The position numbers were made by a program, and so were the translations under genes. A DNA stretch of 20,776 bases from Azolla pinnata (taxonomy: Eukaryota; Streptophyta; Polypodiopsida; Salviniales; Salviniaceae): contig JBBBWG010000626.1 of assembly GCA_037176905.1 (NCBI GenBank), positions 16,566 to 37,341 on the forward strand, read 5' to 3'. The first letter of the stretch is position 1. Each line of letters starts with the position of its first letter. Of the stretch, positions 7,578-18,300 are shown piece by piece. The notes beneath the pieces are model-generated. The model was not told where the DNA came from, searched no databases, and worked only from the letters and a program-made list of their open reading frames with translations.

Positions 7578-9633
7578 ATGGTGATCGCCAGCAAGTGGAG
7601 CCTCCTCACCGGCCCGACTTCCATGCTCGGCGCTGTCTTTGTCACCGTCATGGCTGTTACCTACCTTGTGGATGCGGTAAGTATCTCGTCGTTTACAACC
7701 CAATTTCTTCTCATGATCGTGATCATCATCATCATCATCAAAAAATGTGAGATAGATCTTCTCATTGGGACATGGTCTCTAGGCTTCATGTCAATTCTGT
7801 CACCTCCCCTGAGAACATTCGAGGGACTACGGGTTTGATAGCACAAGTTCTTTTGAGCATGCAGTTTTTTGGCTGGATTTCTGTGCGGTGCTTCTATACC
7901 GCGTCGAAATCTGTGTAGATTCATGTAAAACCTTGGAATCACAGATGCATGCGGGCTTTAATCTTTTGATCCATTTGAAGAACAAAAGGGCTGTGCATTT
8001 TAGGTATTATTGCATGCCTCAGTAGGTGGCTAGGTGGATAAAAAATATAGATAGATCTAAATGTCCTACAACTCCGAGACACTTATCTTTGATGTCTAAT
8101 TGAGTCTGTTTCGTTCTTAAACTTGTAAAAACCTTCATTTTACATGGTAGGTAAAACAAGCATTAACCATAGGATTCATTTAACGTGCGAGACAACGGAC
8201 TGTTTTTGTTCCGTATGATCCAATTACTGGAAAGGGCAGCAGTGAATGGTCTAACAGAACTGTAATGGCTAAATAGGTGTGACATAAAGATAGAGATTAC
8301 ATATATGATGAATAGGAAAGTGATATGGACAGACATATAGATAAATAGATAGAACTGCAAGAGGCAAATTCAATTTCTAAAGTTTTAAGTGATTGCCCAC
8401 GCTCAGCCTCACAAATGGAAACATTTTATAAGAACAAAAAAAAAGGTTTGCAGGCTATGTGTTTTTTTATCCATGACTGTAAACTACATCTCTTTCGGTA
8501 TTCGTTTAATGAAAAGTGTGGATAGCAAAAATTAAGAAACATCTCAAATATTAGAAGAGCAGCTGTTTGTTTAAGGTAATTCGAGCATTAAAAAGCATAG
8601 ATAGAGTTTCCAGTACATACTCTTTACAACAGTTTTCATCTTATTTTCCTGGGAATTTCGGTGAACGACTTAAGTTAATAGTTTCATGGTGTGCGTACCA
8701 CTAGACTTGGCTCCACTTTTATTCCTCGCATATCCAGAAAACTATTTGGAACTTATCTTTATATTCTTTGAGCAATTTACATAAATAGTACTTTCAAGGA
8801 GAATATAAGAAGAATAGGGTGCGGTCTAGCAGATGGTGAACAGAAGATCTAGCATTTTCTTTGCATCCAGAAACTCTCACTATCTCATCAAGACAAATTT
8901 ACATGAATTTTGAATCAACTTTTCCTGGTTTAGAAATTCTGGCAGTGGAGCTTTTTCTTTTTCCTTGAACATGATTGACCCGTATATGAATTTCATGTGC
9001 ATAGTGCTTTTAATGAATTTGATTATTGCAAATCAAGGCTTGCATTCAGAAATGTAAGGTGTGTGTTACAACGAGGTAGGGCTCTTTGTGGGTTGTGACT
9101 TAACAGAAGATGAATTTAGCCTCTTTTCTGTTTATAAAATCTGATATTGGAACTTTTGGTTTTCCATTAGACATGATCGACCAGTGTATGGAGGAGTGTT
9201 AATCATTAATGTCATTGATATATTCAAGGGTTGCATTCAGAAATGCAAGGCGGCAAATGTAACGGGGTTGGACTCTTACAAACAATAAATTTTATATTGC
9301 ATTATATGCTCCAAACTTAATGGACCCTCAACTTGAGAAATTCCTGGTATATATTTTTGTTGATTAAAAGGTGAAATAGTGCTAATACACTTCATAGATA
9401 GTATCTCCAGAATGAGGTCTACCTGGGGAATTTGCAGAACAGTATGTTTTGGGAATCTTCCTCAATGCTGTTCAAGAAAAGTTCCTTTATTTTTCACTGT
9501 TCAAATTATCTATCTGTTCAACAATCTCTATGCTAAACAGCACAGCTCCCTATTTCTAATACTATACTGTTTTGTGCAGAGACAGAGACAAAACAACCCG
9601 AAGGCAAATAAAAGCTCTGGAAACTCTGGCTAG
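7578..9633 (+). CDS. Candidate two-exon gene for a ~50-residue single-pass membrane protein
   Basis: Exon 1 (7578-7676) starts MVIASKWSLLTGPTSMLG and then has a hydrophobic helix (AVFVTVMAVTYLV) before DA. It ends at GCG|GTAAGT, a consensus donor in phase 0. A good acceptor at 9578-9579 (CTAATAC branch-like motif, T-rich tract, GCAG) opens a phase-0 exon (9580-9633) reading RQRQNNPKANKSSGNSG and a TAG stop. Joined, this gives 50 residues: short N-terminus, one membrane helix, polar basic tail. A further exon between the two could exist, since I found no other clear candidate in the 1.9-kb gap. I do not recognise the family. The GC-rich exon 1 stands out from the AT-rich surroundings, which supports coding. 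Exon 1 is moderately likely; the link to the second exon is inference. Confidence 0.35.
8930..9265. repeat. Degenerate tandem duplication of about 200 bp
   Basis: Two related segments contain ACATGAT(T/C)GACC (8969 and 9171), TTGCATTCAGAAATG(T/C)AAGG (9040 and 9231) and then an AACG-GG-TAGG/TTGG-CTCTT tail. Spacing between matching anchors is 191-202 bp, so the copies differ by small indels. They lie in the presumed intron of the small gene candidate, or in plain intergenic DNA. Confidence 0.7.
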
Positions 9634-11879
9634 ATTATGATATGGGAATGTGATCTGCACCACTGAACCATGATATAGGAACTAATAATGAATGATTGTC
9701 AATCAATGTTCATGATGAAGTATAATAATGGGCAATATCATCACTTCATGAACATTATATATACTCAGTGGTATAGAAAAAGAGATTGGGTTCGGTATAA
9801 GAGTGTGAAAAGACTGGAACTATGTTGGTGGTGTTTCTACCCTTTTTTTATTTATTTATCTGAGTAGTGTTGATTTTCTATATCTGTAGGGGCCCGCTCT
9901 TAAACAGCTTACAGACTGCTGTATACATCCAATCAAGCTTTTCTTGAGCTGCCTGAAATTTTAAGATGTTCAAATGCCACACATTTCTTCTGTTCAACAT
10001 GACTGTTTCCGAAGAAAAGCTTTGTAACTCTTTGAAATGGAGTAGTTTTATCGACATCGAATATTCGGTCATAAGTGTACTACTGTGCCTTGTTCCCTAT
10101 TTCTAACATCTTCAAGGAATTTTGATGAGGATTTCATTGTAGGTCAGAATCTCAAGGGATATGTGAGTTGGTTGCAGATTCTTTGTGGGTCAAGGAGCCG
10201 GGCAGTTTGATGGAGGAAGTTGTATATATCTATGCATCAAAATGCTGGATTTTGTGAGAATGTTACAGATTATACAAAGTTTGGCAGACTGGAGGATGGC
10301 AAATCTGTAACAGTAATAGTTTATGAAGGTCTTTCCAAATGCCAAAATAAAGCTGACAGAAAGGATAACCATTGATTATGGTAGATGGGGCGGGAGGGGG
10401 TTGCTATTAGGTGCAACAACCTGTTGTATATTGGATAGGGAATCCATCGAACCTTAAACAATATGCCAACGCAGGTGACGCAACAGTAGGTTGTCGGGAC
10501 CCGTTTGTGATGGGAGAAATCTATTCTTACAAAAGATTTACACGTCTGCTAATCGGCTTCGGCTGTAGCTCTGCCAAGAAGGTGATCGGATCAATCGCTG
10601 AGAGTAAGGCGTTGAGAGAGAGAGCCGATTCGATCTGAATCTATCGAATCTGTCGTGTATGGGCAAGGTGGTCTGTCCTGTGGCCAAGTACAGCTTTGAT
10701 AAGAGTAGCTACATGGGTGAAGGTATCAGACAATGCAGTGCAGCTTTCGGATGATGGTCGAGCTGTTGGATCGGCAGAGGCAGAGCTTCTCATCCATTAC
10801 CATGGCAAGTACGTGGCCAGTATGTTCCGCGTCGATTCAGGGCTGGTCCACGTATGCACCGCGATCCTTTTTTTCCCGAGTCAAAGAATGGAAGAAAATC
10901 GGGAACAGAGAGCCGAAGAAAAGGAGTGGAGATTGACAAAGAGCCGAAGGGCAGCTTCAGTAGGGCCCCCCATCAGGGTTCTGTGTGTGGGAGTTATGGT
11001 TTTTTTTTTTCTGGCTCCTTCTGCCAAGGGCAGCTGCTGTAGATCTCGAGCTCGAGCAGATTGGACATGAAATGCAGCTTTCGTTGTCTCTGCCTCTGTC
11101 GCAGCAAATGTCCGTGATTGTGGGTGTGAAAAGGAGGGAACGAATTGACGGCGCGCAGAGCAGACAAGCTTCACATGGGATGCTTTCTGGTACATGTCCA
11201 TGGTTCACAGCAGAACTCGTCGAGGGAGCAATCTGTTGCTTTCAGGCGATGGGATTTCGGGGGCGAAGCAACCCGCAGATCGGGGGCCCCCAACCCACAT
11301 AACTGTCGTCGGAACGCGGATACTTTTTTTAGCGCGGAGAGGAACGGAATGCGCTCCGATCGGGAGAGCCACGATTTTTCCCTTCCGCATCGCATCGGTC
11401 CGAGTCGTTATTCGTGGACACTGCTCCGGCATATCGAGGGGCGAATCTTCTTCTGTGGGCAGAGAGAGACAGTGGACCCTACTGCTGCAAGCAAGCAGCT
11501 TCCGCGATCTTTCCCAGGCGAGGAAGAAAGGAGATGAACCAATGAATAACGCGAGGACGAAAGCGACGCAGGGAAGGAAAAACAAAGGCCCGAACAATGA
11601 ATGAATGAATGAATGAATGAATGCATGCATCGCTGGGAGAAGAACATTTTTAACAGATATGCAGACGGATTCGGCGGGGCTTCAGCAGATCGGGACAACA
11701 AAAGCAAGGAACAAAAGCTGGGAGGAGGAGGCGGAGGAGCAGCAGCAGCAGCGGAAGACGGAAGCTGCAGAAATGACGTGATCGTCGAAGAAGTCGTCAA
11801 TTCGGGGTCAGGAGAAAATTGAGCTTCTTCGGGCGCAAGGAGCTAAAATCACAGGAAACAGGGCACAGAAAGCCTGTAT
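9634..11879. other. Gene-poor stretch, AT-rich on the left and GC-rich on the right
   Basis: No gene can be supported. The left part (to about 10400) is AT-rich with a hairpin at 9705-9756. From about 10700 to 11860 the composition becomes GC-rich and promoter-like, with short frames on both strands lacking recognisable domains. It contains an (AATG)n microsatellite at about 11596-11623, GGA/GCA-rich triplets at 11721-11754 (a source of spurious poly-Pro/poly-Ala frames) and a TGACGTGA bZIP-type motif at about 11774. It may be distal regulatory DNA of CAX or an unrecognised non-coding transcription unit. Confidence 0.5.
9705..9756. repeat. Short inverted repeat (hairpin)
   Basis: AATGTTCATGATGAAGT (9705-9721) and ACTTCATGAACATT (9743-9756) are reverse complements apart from a 3-nt bulge, with a 21-nt loop. 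Outer arms ACCACTGA (about 9659) and TCAGTGGT (about 9767) also pair, but at unequal spacing. It may be a small MITE remnant or simply a local palindrome. Confidence 0.6.
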
Positions 11880-12319
11880 TTGCATACACGTTCATACGCG
11901 TACAAACATACGTATGCGCAATGTATACTTCCGGTGCACGAGCAGACATACATGGATGCATACATAGATGCGTACACAAATGCATATAGGCACACATACA
12001 TACTTACACACATGCTCGAGCATGCATCCATTGCTTACATGCATACATGCATGTATAAATACATAATATACTTTGGCATGCATTCACCAATGCATACATA
12101 CATACATACCCGAGCATGCATACACACACATGCTTGTGCATGCATTCAGCCTCGCATACATACATACTTAAGAGGCAGGCAGCATGCATGCATGCATAGA
12201 TACACACATGCACACATGCACACATACACATGCATGCATGCATGCACACACACAGACAAACAAACAAACATACATACTCAGCCAACACATACATACATAC
12301 GTGAGCCGGCATTATACAT

Positions 12320-12366
<47 letters not shown>

Positions 12367-12476
12367 CCAGACACACATACACACATGCACACACACATAC
12401 CCACATACGCGCACATACATGCATACAAACATGAACACATGCATACATACATGCATACGTACATACGTACAGTACA
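11880..12476. repeat. CATACA/CATGCA-rich array upstream of CAX
   Basis: The plus strand is dominated by CATACATACATGCATG, (CATA)n, (CA)n (about 12339-12362) and CACATGCA steps. It is less regular than the array at 696-1313 but built from the reverse complement of the same words. Open frames running through it on both strands (MHTYIHT- or VCMYVCMY-type) are repeat artefacts. It ends about 70-100 bp before the predicted CAX leader exon. Confidence 0.9.
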
Positions 12477-12480
12477 CATA

Positions 12481-12541
12481 CAAAACGCAAAACGCAAAAC
12501 GCACAACGCAAAACGCAAAACGCAAAACGCAGAACGCAGAA
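12481..12541. repeat. (CAAAACG)n heptamer microsatellite
   Basis: About eight copies of AAAACGC / ACAACGC / AGAACGC in a row, with single-base variants toward the right end, directly follow the CATACA array and precede the GC-rich CAX leader. Confidence 0.9.
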
Positions 12542-12544
12542 GAC

Positions 12545-12946
12545 AGACGGACAGAGACCGATCGCGTGTCTTAAAGATCTCACGATCTGGTCGTGTGTTG
12601 CTCCCTCTTCCGAAGCATTCCATTTCCTTCCTCTTCAGAGCGCCCTCGGCCTGTTCTCCAGATCCAGATTCGGCCTCGCCTCCTCCTCCAAGTAGTTCCA
12701 GATCCGTGTTCCTCTCCCTCCATGGATTCAGCTGCCTGACATCGGTCCACCACAGATCAATCTCATTCACCATCAACGCCAAGGGAGCTTCGCCCTTCGC
12801 TTCTCCCGCCGCGTTCACACCCCACCCGTTTCAAACCCCCACCGGCTACCCGTGCAGGAAATTTGCGGAGACCTCACATCATTTGTTTCTGGCTCCCAAT
12901 TTCGGCGTTACTGGATGCAGAGGGGAGCTTGTGTACTTAATCCAGG
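12545..12946 (+). promoter_or_regulatory. Predicted 5'UTR exon of the CAX gene
   Basis: This is a GC- and CT-rich block, unlike the T-rich DNA that follows, and ends at CCAGG|GTATGC, a plausible donor (GT at 12947). The nearest good acceptor upstream of the CAX ATG is CTTCCAG at 15142, giving a leader intron of 12947-15142 (2,196 bp). First introns in plant transporter leaders are common. The left limit is unknown and approximate. No in-frame connection to the CAX protein exists, because a TAA (15197) precedes the CAX ATG in its frame. The exon holds ATGs at 12722 (five codons) and 12915 (see uORF entry). Confidence 0.45.
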
Positions 12947-15142
12947 GTATGCAAAGTTTTCTTTTTGACTCTGATCCCTGTTTTAACGAGCACCAGTTTC
13001 AGCTTCATCTTTGCAGAACCTATTGCTGCCACGTATTCTGTCCCTAACATAGGAATTTTGTCTCTTTTACGGAAAACCTACCTTTGGCAGGCTTAAAATG
13101 AAATGCATGCTATTCCATCTTTGCAAACAGAATCATCATTCGTGATTTCTAAAGGTTTTGTTGGCATCTTTGCAACTATAATGGTTCCGGTCCTTGCTAA
13201 GCAGATCGTTATTCATTCTGAAAGTAAGCGTGCTGTTAGTTTTCTCTTGCAGACTTGTCATCATTTTGTTTTTTGCCATTAGAATATCGGTTAGTTTTTC
13301 AAAGGAAATGGTTGGTCACAGTCGCGAAGGGAATTCTTATCAATTTTACAAAGTGGGCCGTTTGGTAGTTTTCCAAAGGTACCTCTTGCTAGTTTTTGAA
13401 GAACAAACTTTGCTACTTCTACATGGGGAATCAGTCTTGGTGTGAACAATATCCCTCAATTGCGGTCAATGTGGAGAGCAATGATGTACACAATCAATGT
13501 TTCTGGCAAAGTGGGTTGTTTGTTAGTTTCCAGTGGCAACTTTTTCTAATTTTGTATGTTTGGGGAATTATCCCTGGTGTGAACAAGTGCTAACATATCC
13601 CTCGATTTCTGTCAATGTGGAGACTAATGATGTAGAGAGTTAAGATTGCTGACAAAGTGGGTTGTTATTAGTTTTCTAAAGATTAATCTTGATCGTTTTT
13701 GCAAAAACAAACCTTGCTGGTTTTGTATGGGAAATTTTTCTTGGATTTGGAGCTTTGTAATGCTCATTGGGCCTCGTTTGTGGAGTATGCTTTTATAATT
13801 TCGTGGAATACATATGAGATTCAAAAAATCGTAATCATAAACATGGAAAATCAGTTAGCTATGAAGTGAATGGTGGAGAAGGTGGATCCATTCATTATTC
13901 TGATGTAACATCTTCTCTCAGATGATCTGGGTAGGGTTGGTGAAGGCCAAAACAGAGTTGGTTTTCAGGAATTGCTCACAAAGTTTGATGGTCTGGTTGA
14001 AATACTAGCCACTCACATACGATTGAATGTATATGGATGAAAGACAGCTGTAATAAAGGTCACTAAGATGTTATTGTTCCGATATAAACTTGCTTGCAAG
14101 TACATGGAAACACATCTGTATTTTATTTGTCACTGTCCCATGCACTGGAGTCTATATTTATTCAATTCACGTATTGACTTCAGGTGGCCCTCTCTGCAAG
14201 CAGGATTGGAGAAGGTCATTATACCGGTCACAGAGTAATAAAAGAGATAATAATTCATTTCCCAAAGTGGAAATATTTTTCTTTGCAATATGACCTTCAT
14301 ACAAGATCGGAATTAGTGCAAAGAATAAAGAAGGAATTTATTTCTTGCATTTGCAGTTCTACTAAACTAATAGAATTATGTTATGCAATGATGATCACAA
14401 GTGTCCAAACAAAATTGAAAAAAAAGAGATCCTTTGCAGAGGACTATCACAGAAGACAAAACACAATTCACAGAGAAAGTGACAAAATTTCCATAATGAA
14501 TTGCAGCTAACCTTGATTAAGGCATTTATTTGATTCATGGTTATGATTCTCTCTGATCTCTGTCTCCAATCGATAGATCTTTCACCCGCCGAAGTTATTT
14601 GTTCTTTTTGCAACAAAATTCTACTATATTTCGGAGGGCCTTGCTGCTAAGCTCAGTACTCAGCATTTGTTAGATATTTTCATCCACAGACTGTAGTTTG
14701 TTACTTTTGTTTTCTTTATATACTCGCTTCCTACATTCTGTGGTATTGCAGTTTGATCTCATTTTGGCATCTGGATATTCTAGATTCAGTTCGAGACAGG
14801 CTTTGACATTTTGTCTTGCGCAATTTGGATCTCCTGCCTGCATTGCATTATTTAAATTCTTTTAACCACTGCATCATCTGTTTAAAACTGTCTGCGAATT
14901 TGATCTCATTTCTGCATCACTGGGATTCTGTTTGGAACATTTTTTTTTGGTATTGCATAGAACTTGCAATCTTGTTTTCATGTCAAACAGTCCACGTTGC
15001 CTCGAATTGCTTTTATCATTCCATAATGCAGTGATGTTTTCTGTTGAGAATCGTTTATGTCATATATCAGGTGATCTGAACAGCTTTCAGATTCTATAAT
15101 GTTGAAATCTTGATTCATGTTTTTTACCTTTCTGTCTTCCAG
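12947..15142 (+). other. Predicted CAX leader intron, with internal duplications
   Basis: T-rich, stop-rich DNA with no convincing exon. It holds three degenerate tandem copies of a roughly 150-bp unit (listed separately) and a weaker pair around 14740 and 14890, sharing TTTGATCTCATTT and TGGTATTGCA about 147 bp apart. Splice borders are predicted from consensus only. Confidence 0.4.
13330..13745. repeat. Three degenerate tandem copies of a ~150-bp unit
   Basis: The core AAGTGGG(C/T)(C/T)GTTTG-TAGTTT occurs at 13351, 13509 and 13655 (spacing 158 and 146 bp). Copies share (A/C)AAACTTTGCT or similar, ATGGGGAAT, TTGGTGTGAACAA, ATCCCTC and GTCAATGTGGAGA-TAATGATGTA. A partial earlier copy may start near 13200 (GTTAGTTTTCT). 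The copies are clearly diverged. Confidence 0.8.
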
Positions 15143-15268
15143 ATACCATTGGGGAGAACATGCTATAATTCCTGGCACCTGGAATTTCTATATCGTAACA
15201 TTGGCTCTTATCTGTACAAGGGGATATTGCTGTAATATCTGAAATACCTGGATTGTGTATATTGGCAT

Positions 15269-15328
15269 ATGCTTTCAAGGAAAATTCTGAAATGGACCAG
15301 GAAGCGCTTTATCCTCATGGATGTGTAG
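15269..15328 (+). other. Overlapping upstream ORF (19 codons) in the CAX leader
   Basis: An ATG at 15269 lies 23 nt before the CAX start, in a different frame, and runs across it to a TAG at 15326-15328 ([10 protein letters not shown]...). An overlapping uORF would be expected to lower main-ORF translation unless bypassed by leaky scanning. It lies in the same exon as the CAX ATG whichever upstream acceptor is used, provided the transcript begins before 15269. Confidence 0.5.
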
Positions 15329-18300
15329 CAAATGATGCTTTGGGTCAATCTCCAAAAAATGCCACCTTTGTTGAAGTGAGTCGTAATTTCAGCCATAAAT
15401 CAAATACCTATTCTTCGTTGATGATAAATGTGGAAGTTCTGGGAGCATATCATAATTTCTTCAGATACCAGAGATTGGAGAACTACTTTAGATACTTAAT
15501 ACTTCGTCAGACATAAAGTGTGTCTCATGAATATTACATTGCTACTTATTGCAGCTTACTCCACTTATTGATGACATGGACTCTGGTGTGGTGGACAAGA
15601 TGCCCCTCAAATCCAGCACCTCTACAAGTTCTCCAAATTTTGCTAAGCAAAGGGATGGTCTGAGTCATCAAGGGTCTGCATGTTGTGTTCATTCTCAAGG
15701 TTGGATACCTCGATCAGGCGGTGATTTATCAATACAAATTAGAAGTATATTGTTTGTTCTGAAAGGAAGCAAGATATGGTGGCTTCTTCCATCAGTTATT
15801 TTGTCCATGGTTATGAAGGCCCTTCATATGCCTCATGTAAGTTCCTCTGTATTTGAAACAGTAGCTTCAAGTAGATTTATGTGTTATTGGAACTGTGATG
15901 ATTGTCATTCCAAAATATGTAAGAGAATATATAGATTCTCAGCATTCTCAGTGCTAACCGCGGCAAAATGGTGCAAGTTTATAGGAAACTTCAAGTTTCT
16001 AATTGTTGCAATTAATGCACATTTAATTAAAGAAAAATGGATGCAAAAGCTGAAGGGGGTTCGTTTGGGGATTTCTGTTGTATTTAAAATGCAATTGAGT
16101 GGAAATTCACCTGTGATTCGGGTTTCTTTGTTTGTAAATTGATAGTAGATTTGATCGTACTTCATCAATAACTGCATTAAGACAATGTATATTGTGCTTG
16201 ACAGGCATATCTTTTCACTTTCAGCTTACTAGGGATCGCACCTTTAGCCGAAAGGCTTGGTTTTGTGACAGAGTAAGTTTGACTAGAAGGAAATAAATGC
16301 TTATTTTATATAAAAAGAGCTCTAAATTGAACTGATTATGCAGAGAATTGGCAGCGTATACAGGTTCTACTGGTAAGCTTCATCAAACTTCATTTAGGAT
16401 ATAAAGACTTTTTTGTTGGCTTTCTGTCATGTTAGAATTCAGCATCCTTTCCATCTTTTGCAGTGGGGGGTCTTCTCAATGCTACATTTGGAAATGCCAC
16501 AGAGATGATTGTTTCATTGTTTGCTCTTCGAAATGGAATGACTCGTGTGGTACAACTGTCTCTTCTGGGGTCAATTTTATCGAATATGTTACTGGTATTG
16601 GGATGTGCATTCTTCTCAGGTGGCATCACACACCTTCAAAATGATCAAAAATTTAACCAGGTATGCTTCATTTTAAACAGTAAGTTATATTTCTTCACAG
16701 GGATCAGTAGCTAATCATTTATTATTTTTCTTTACTTACATTAAAAATATTCATCACATCTGAACCTGATTGCAGACGACTGCCGTCGTAAATTCTGGCT
16801 TACTGCTAATGGCAGTTATGGGTCTCCTTTTCCCAGCTGTCTTGCGGTCCACACACACTGAAGCAACTGATGGGGAATCGGAATTGAGTTTATCAAGGTT
16901 TACTAGTTGTGTGATGCTGATAGCATATGCCTCTTATTTATATTTTCAACTGAAAAGTCACAGGGAATTATATGATATTCCTAGTGAGGTGAGTCTACTT
17001 TTAACAAGCAAATTTGAAAATTTTTTAACTTTCCTGTGATCATGATTCAATGGATTCATGGGTTAAATACAAATGGATATTAAATCCTGGTTTTTGCATT
17101 CATCTATCATCTGAATAGAGGCTCTACTGGTTTACCTGATTTGGTATGCAGAAACGAGTGTCTAAGTGCATCAAAGGCATAAAAAAACAGGCTAAATGAA
17201 TTGTAGGGTTCAAATAAAAGGAGGCCAACAAACAGAGAGAACTGAAGGAATCCCAATCCAAAGTAGGGATATTGCCATTCTAGGTTTCTCCATTCCCCCC
17301 TCTGGATGCCCTTATTTTGTGATTGTTAATACCAACATTGGAACAACGACTTGGATGAAACATATTGACTTTAATGGAGCACTTAATTCCCTAATGAAAA
17401 CAAGATGCAACTTCATTAATACCTAGAATGGAGTAGTTGTTTGTCAGCATTGTGATTACAATTGTCATGTTCCTGCGTAATTTCCTTGTACACAATTTGA
17501 AATTGATGACAAGAACTCATATTGCTAAAGTTTCTGTTCTTTGATGCTGTATGTTCCTGAAAACTCCAGAGTCTTCTAAACTAATATCTGTAAGAGAATC
17601 ATGATACACAGCAGTGTAGGCATTCTCCTGAACCAGCCAATCACTTTATGTGATTACGGCCTGCAAGTGTAAAAAAACGTAGTGTGTGGTAACGGGCATA
17701 CTTGTTCCATTCTAATTGTACTAACCACAGTTCATACAATCTTTGTTCCATATCACTGTCCATTCAGTGTGATTTCATGCATATACTAAAAGGCCATGCA
17801 TTGCAATTTTTTACATTCTCATTCTCATTGTACTAACCACAGTTCATACAATTTTTGTTCCATATCACTGTCCATTCAGTGTGGTTTCATGCGTATATTG
17901 AAAGGCCATGCATTGCAATATCATTCTCATCAAGAGGAGACCATGTCATGGTTATCTCTCTCTGCTGATCGTGTAGTTGCATCTAAAAGAAATCAAATAA
18001 ATAAGTTCTTCAATAATCATGGGTAACAATGCATTTGTCTGCAAGGGTATTTTCTGTAAAAGGCAAAAATCTGGGGGTAAAAAAACTGTCAAAGCATTTT
18101 GGAATTGCAGAATAGGCTCCTCTGTTGAACTCCTTTTATGTTTCCTTTTTAGGATGAAGAGGTTGATGAGGATTCTGATGTAAAGCTAAGCATTACGGGA
18201 GCAATTCTGTGGTTGACAATACTGACAGTATTCATATCTATTCTCTCCAATTATTTGGTTGAAGCGATTGAGGTATGTGCATTACTTGTGTCCTGGAATT

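Noticed and set aside
11408..11800. Minus-strand frame with poly-Ala/poly-Pro and poly-Ser
   Set aside because: It arises from GGA/GCA triplets and the (AATG)n microsatellite; no domain, no supporting splice or promoter context.
11880..13047. Long frames through the second array, including one continuing to 13047 on the plus strand
   Set aside because: Same repeat artefact (HTYIHT, VCMYVC patterns). The part after 12541 is open but has no in-frame ATG and does not connect to the CAX frame.
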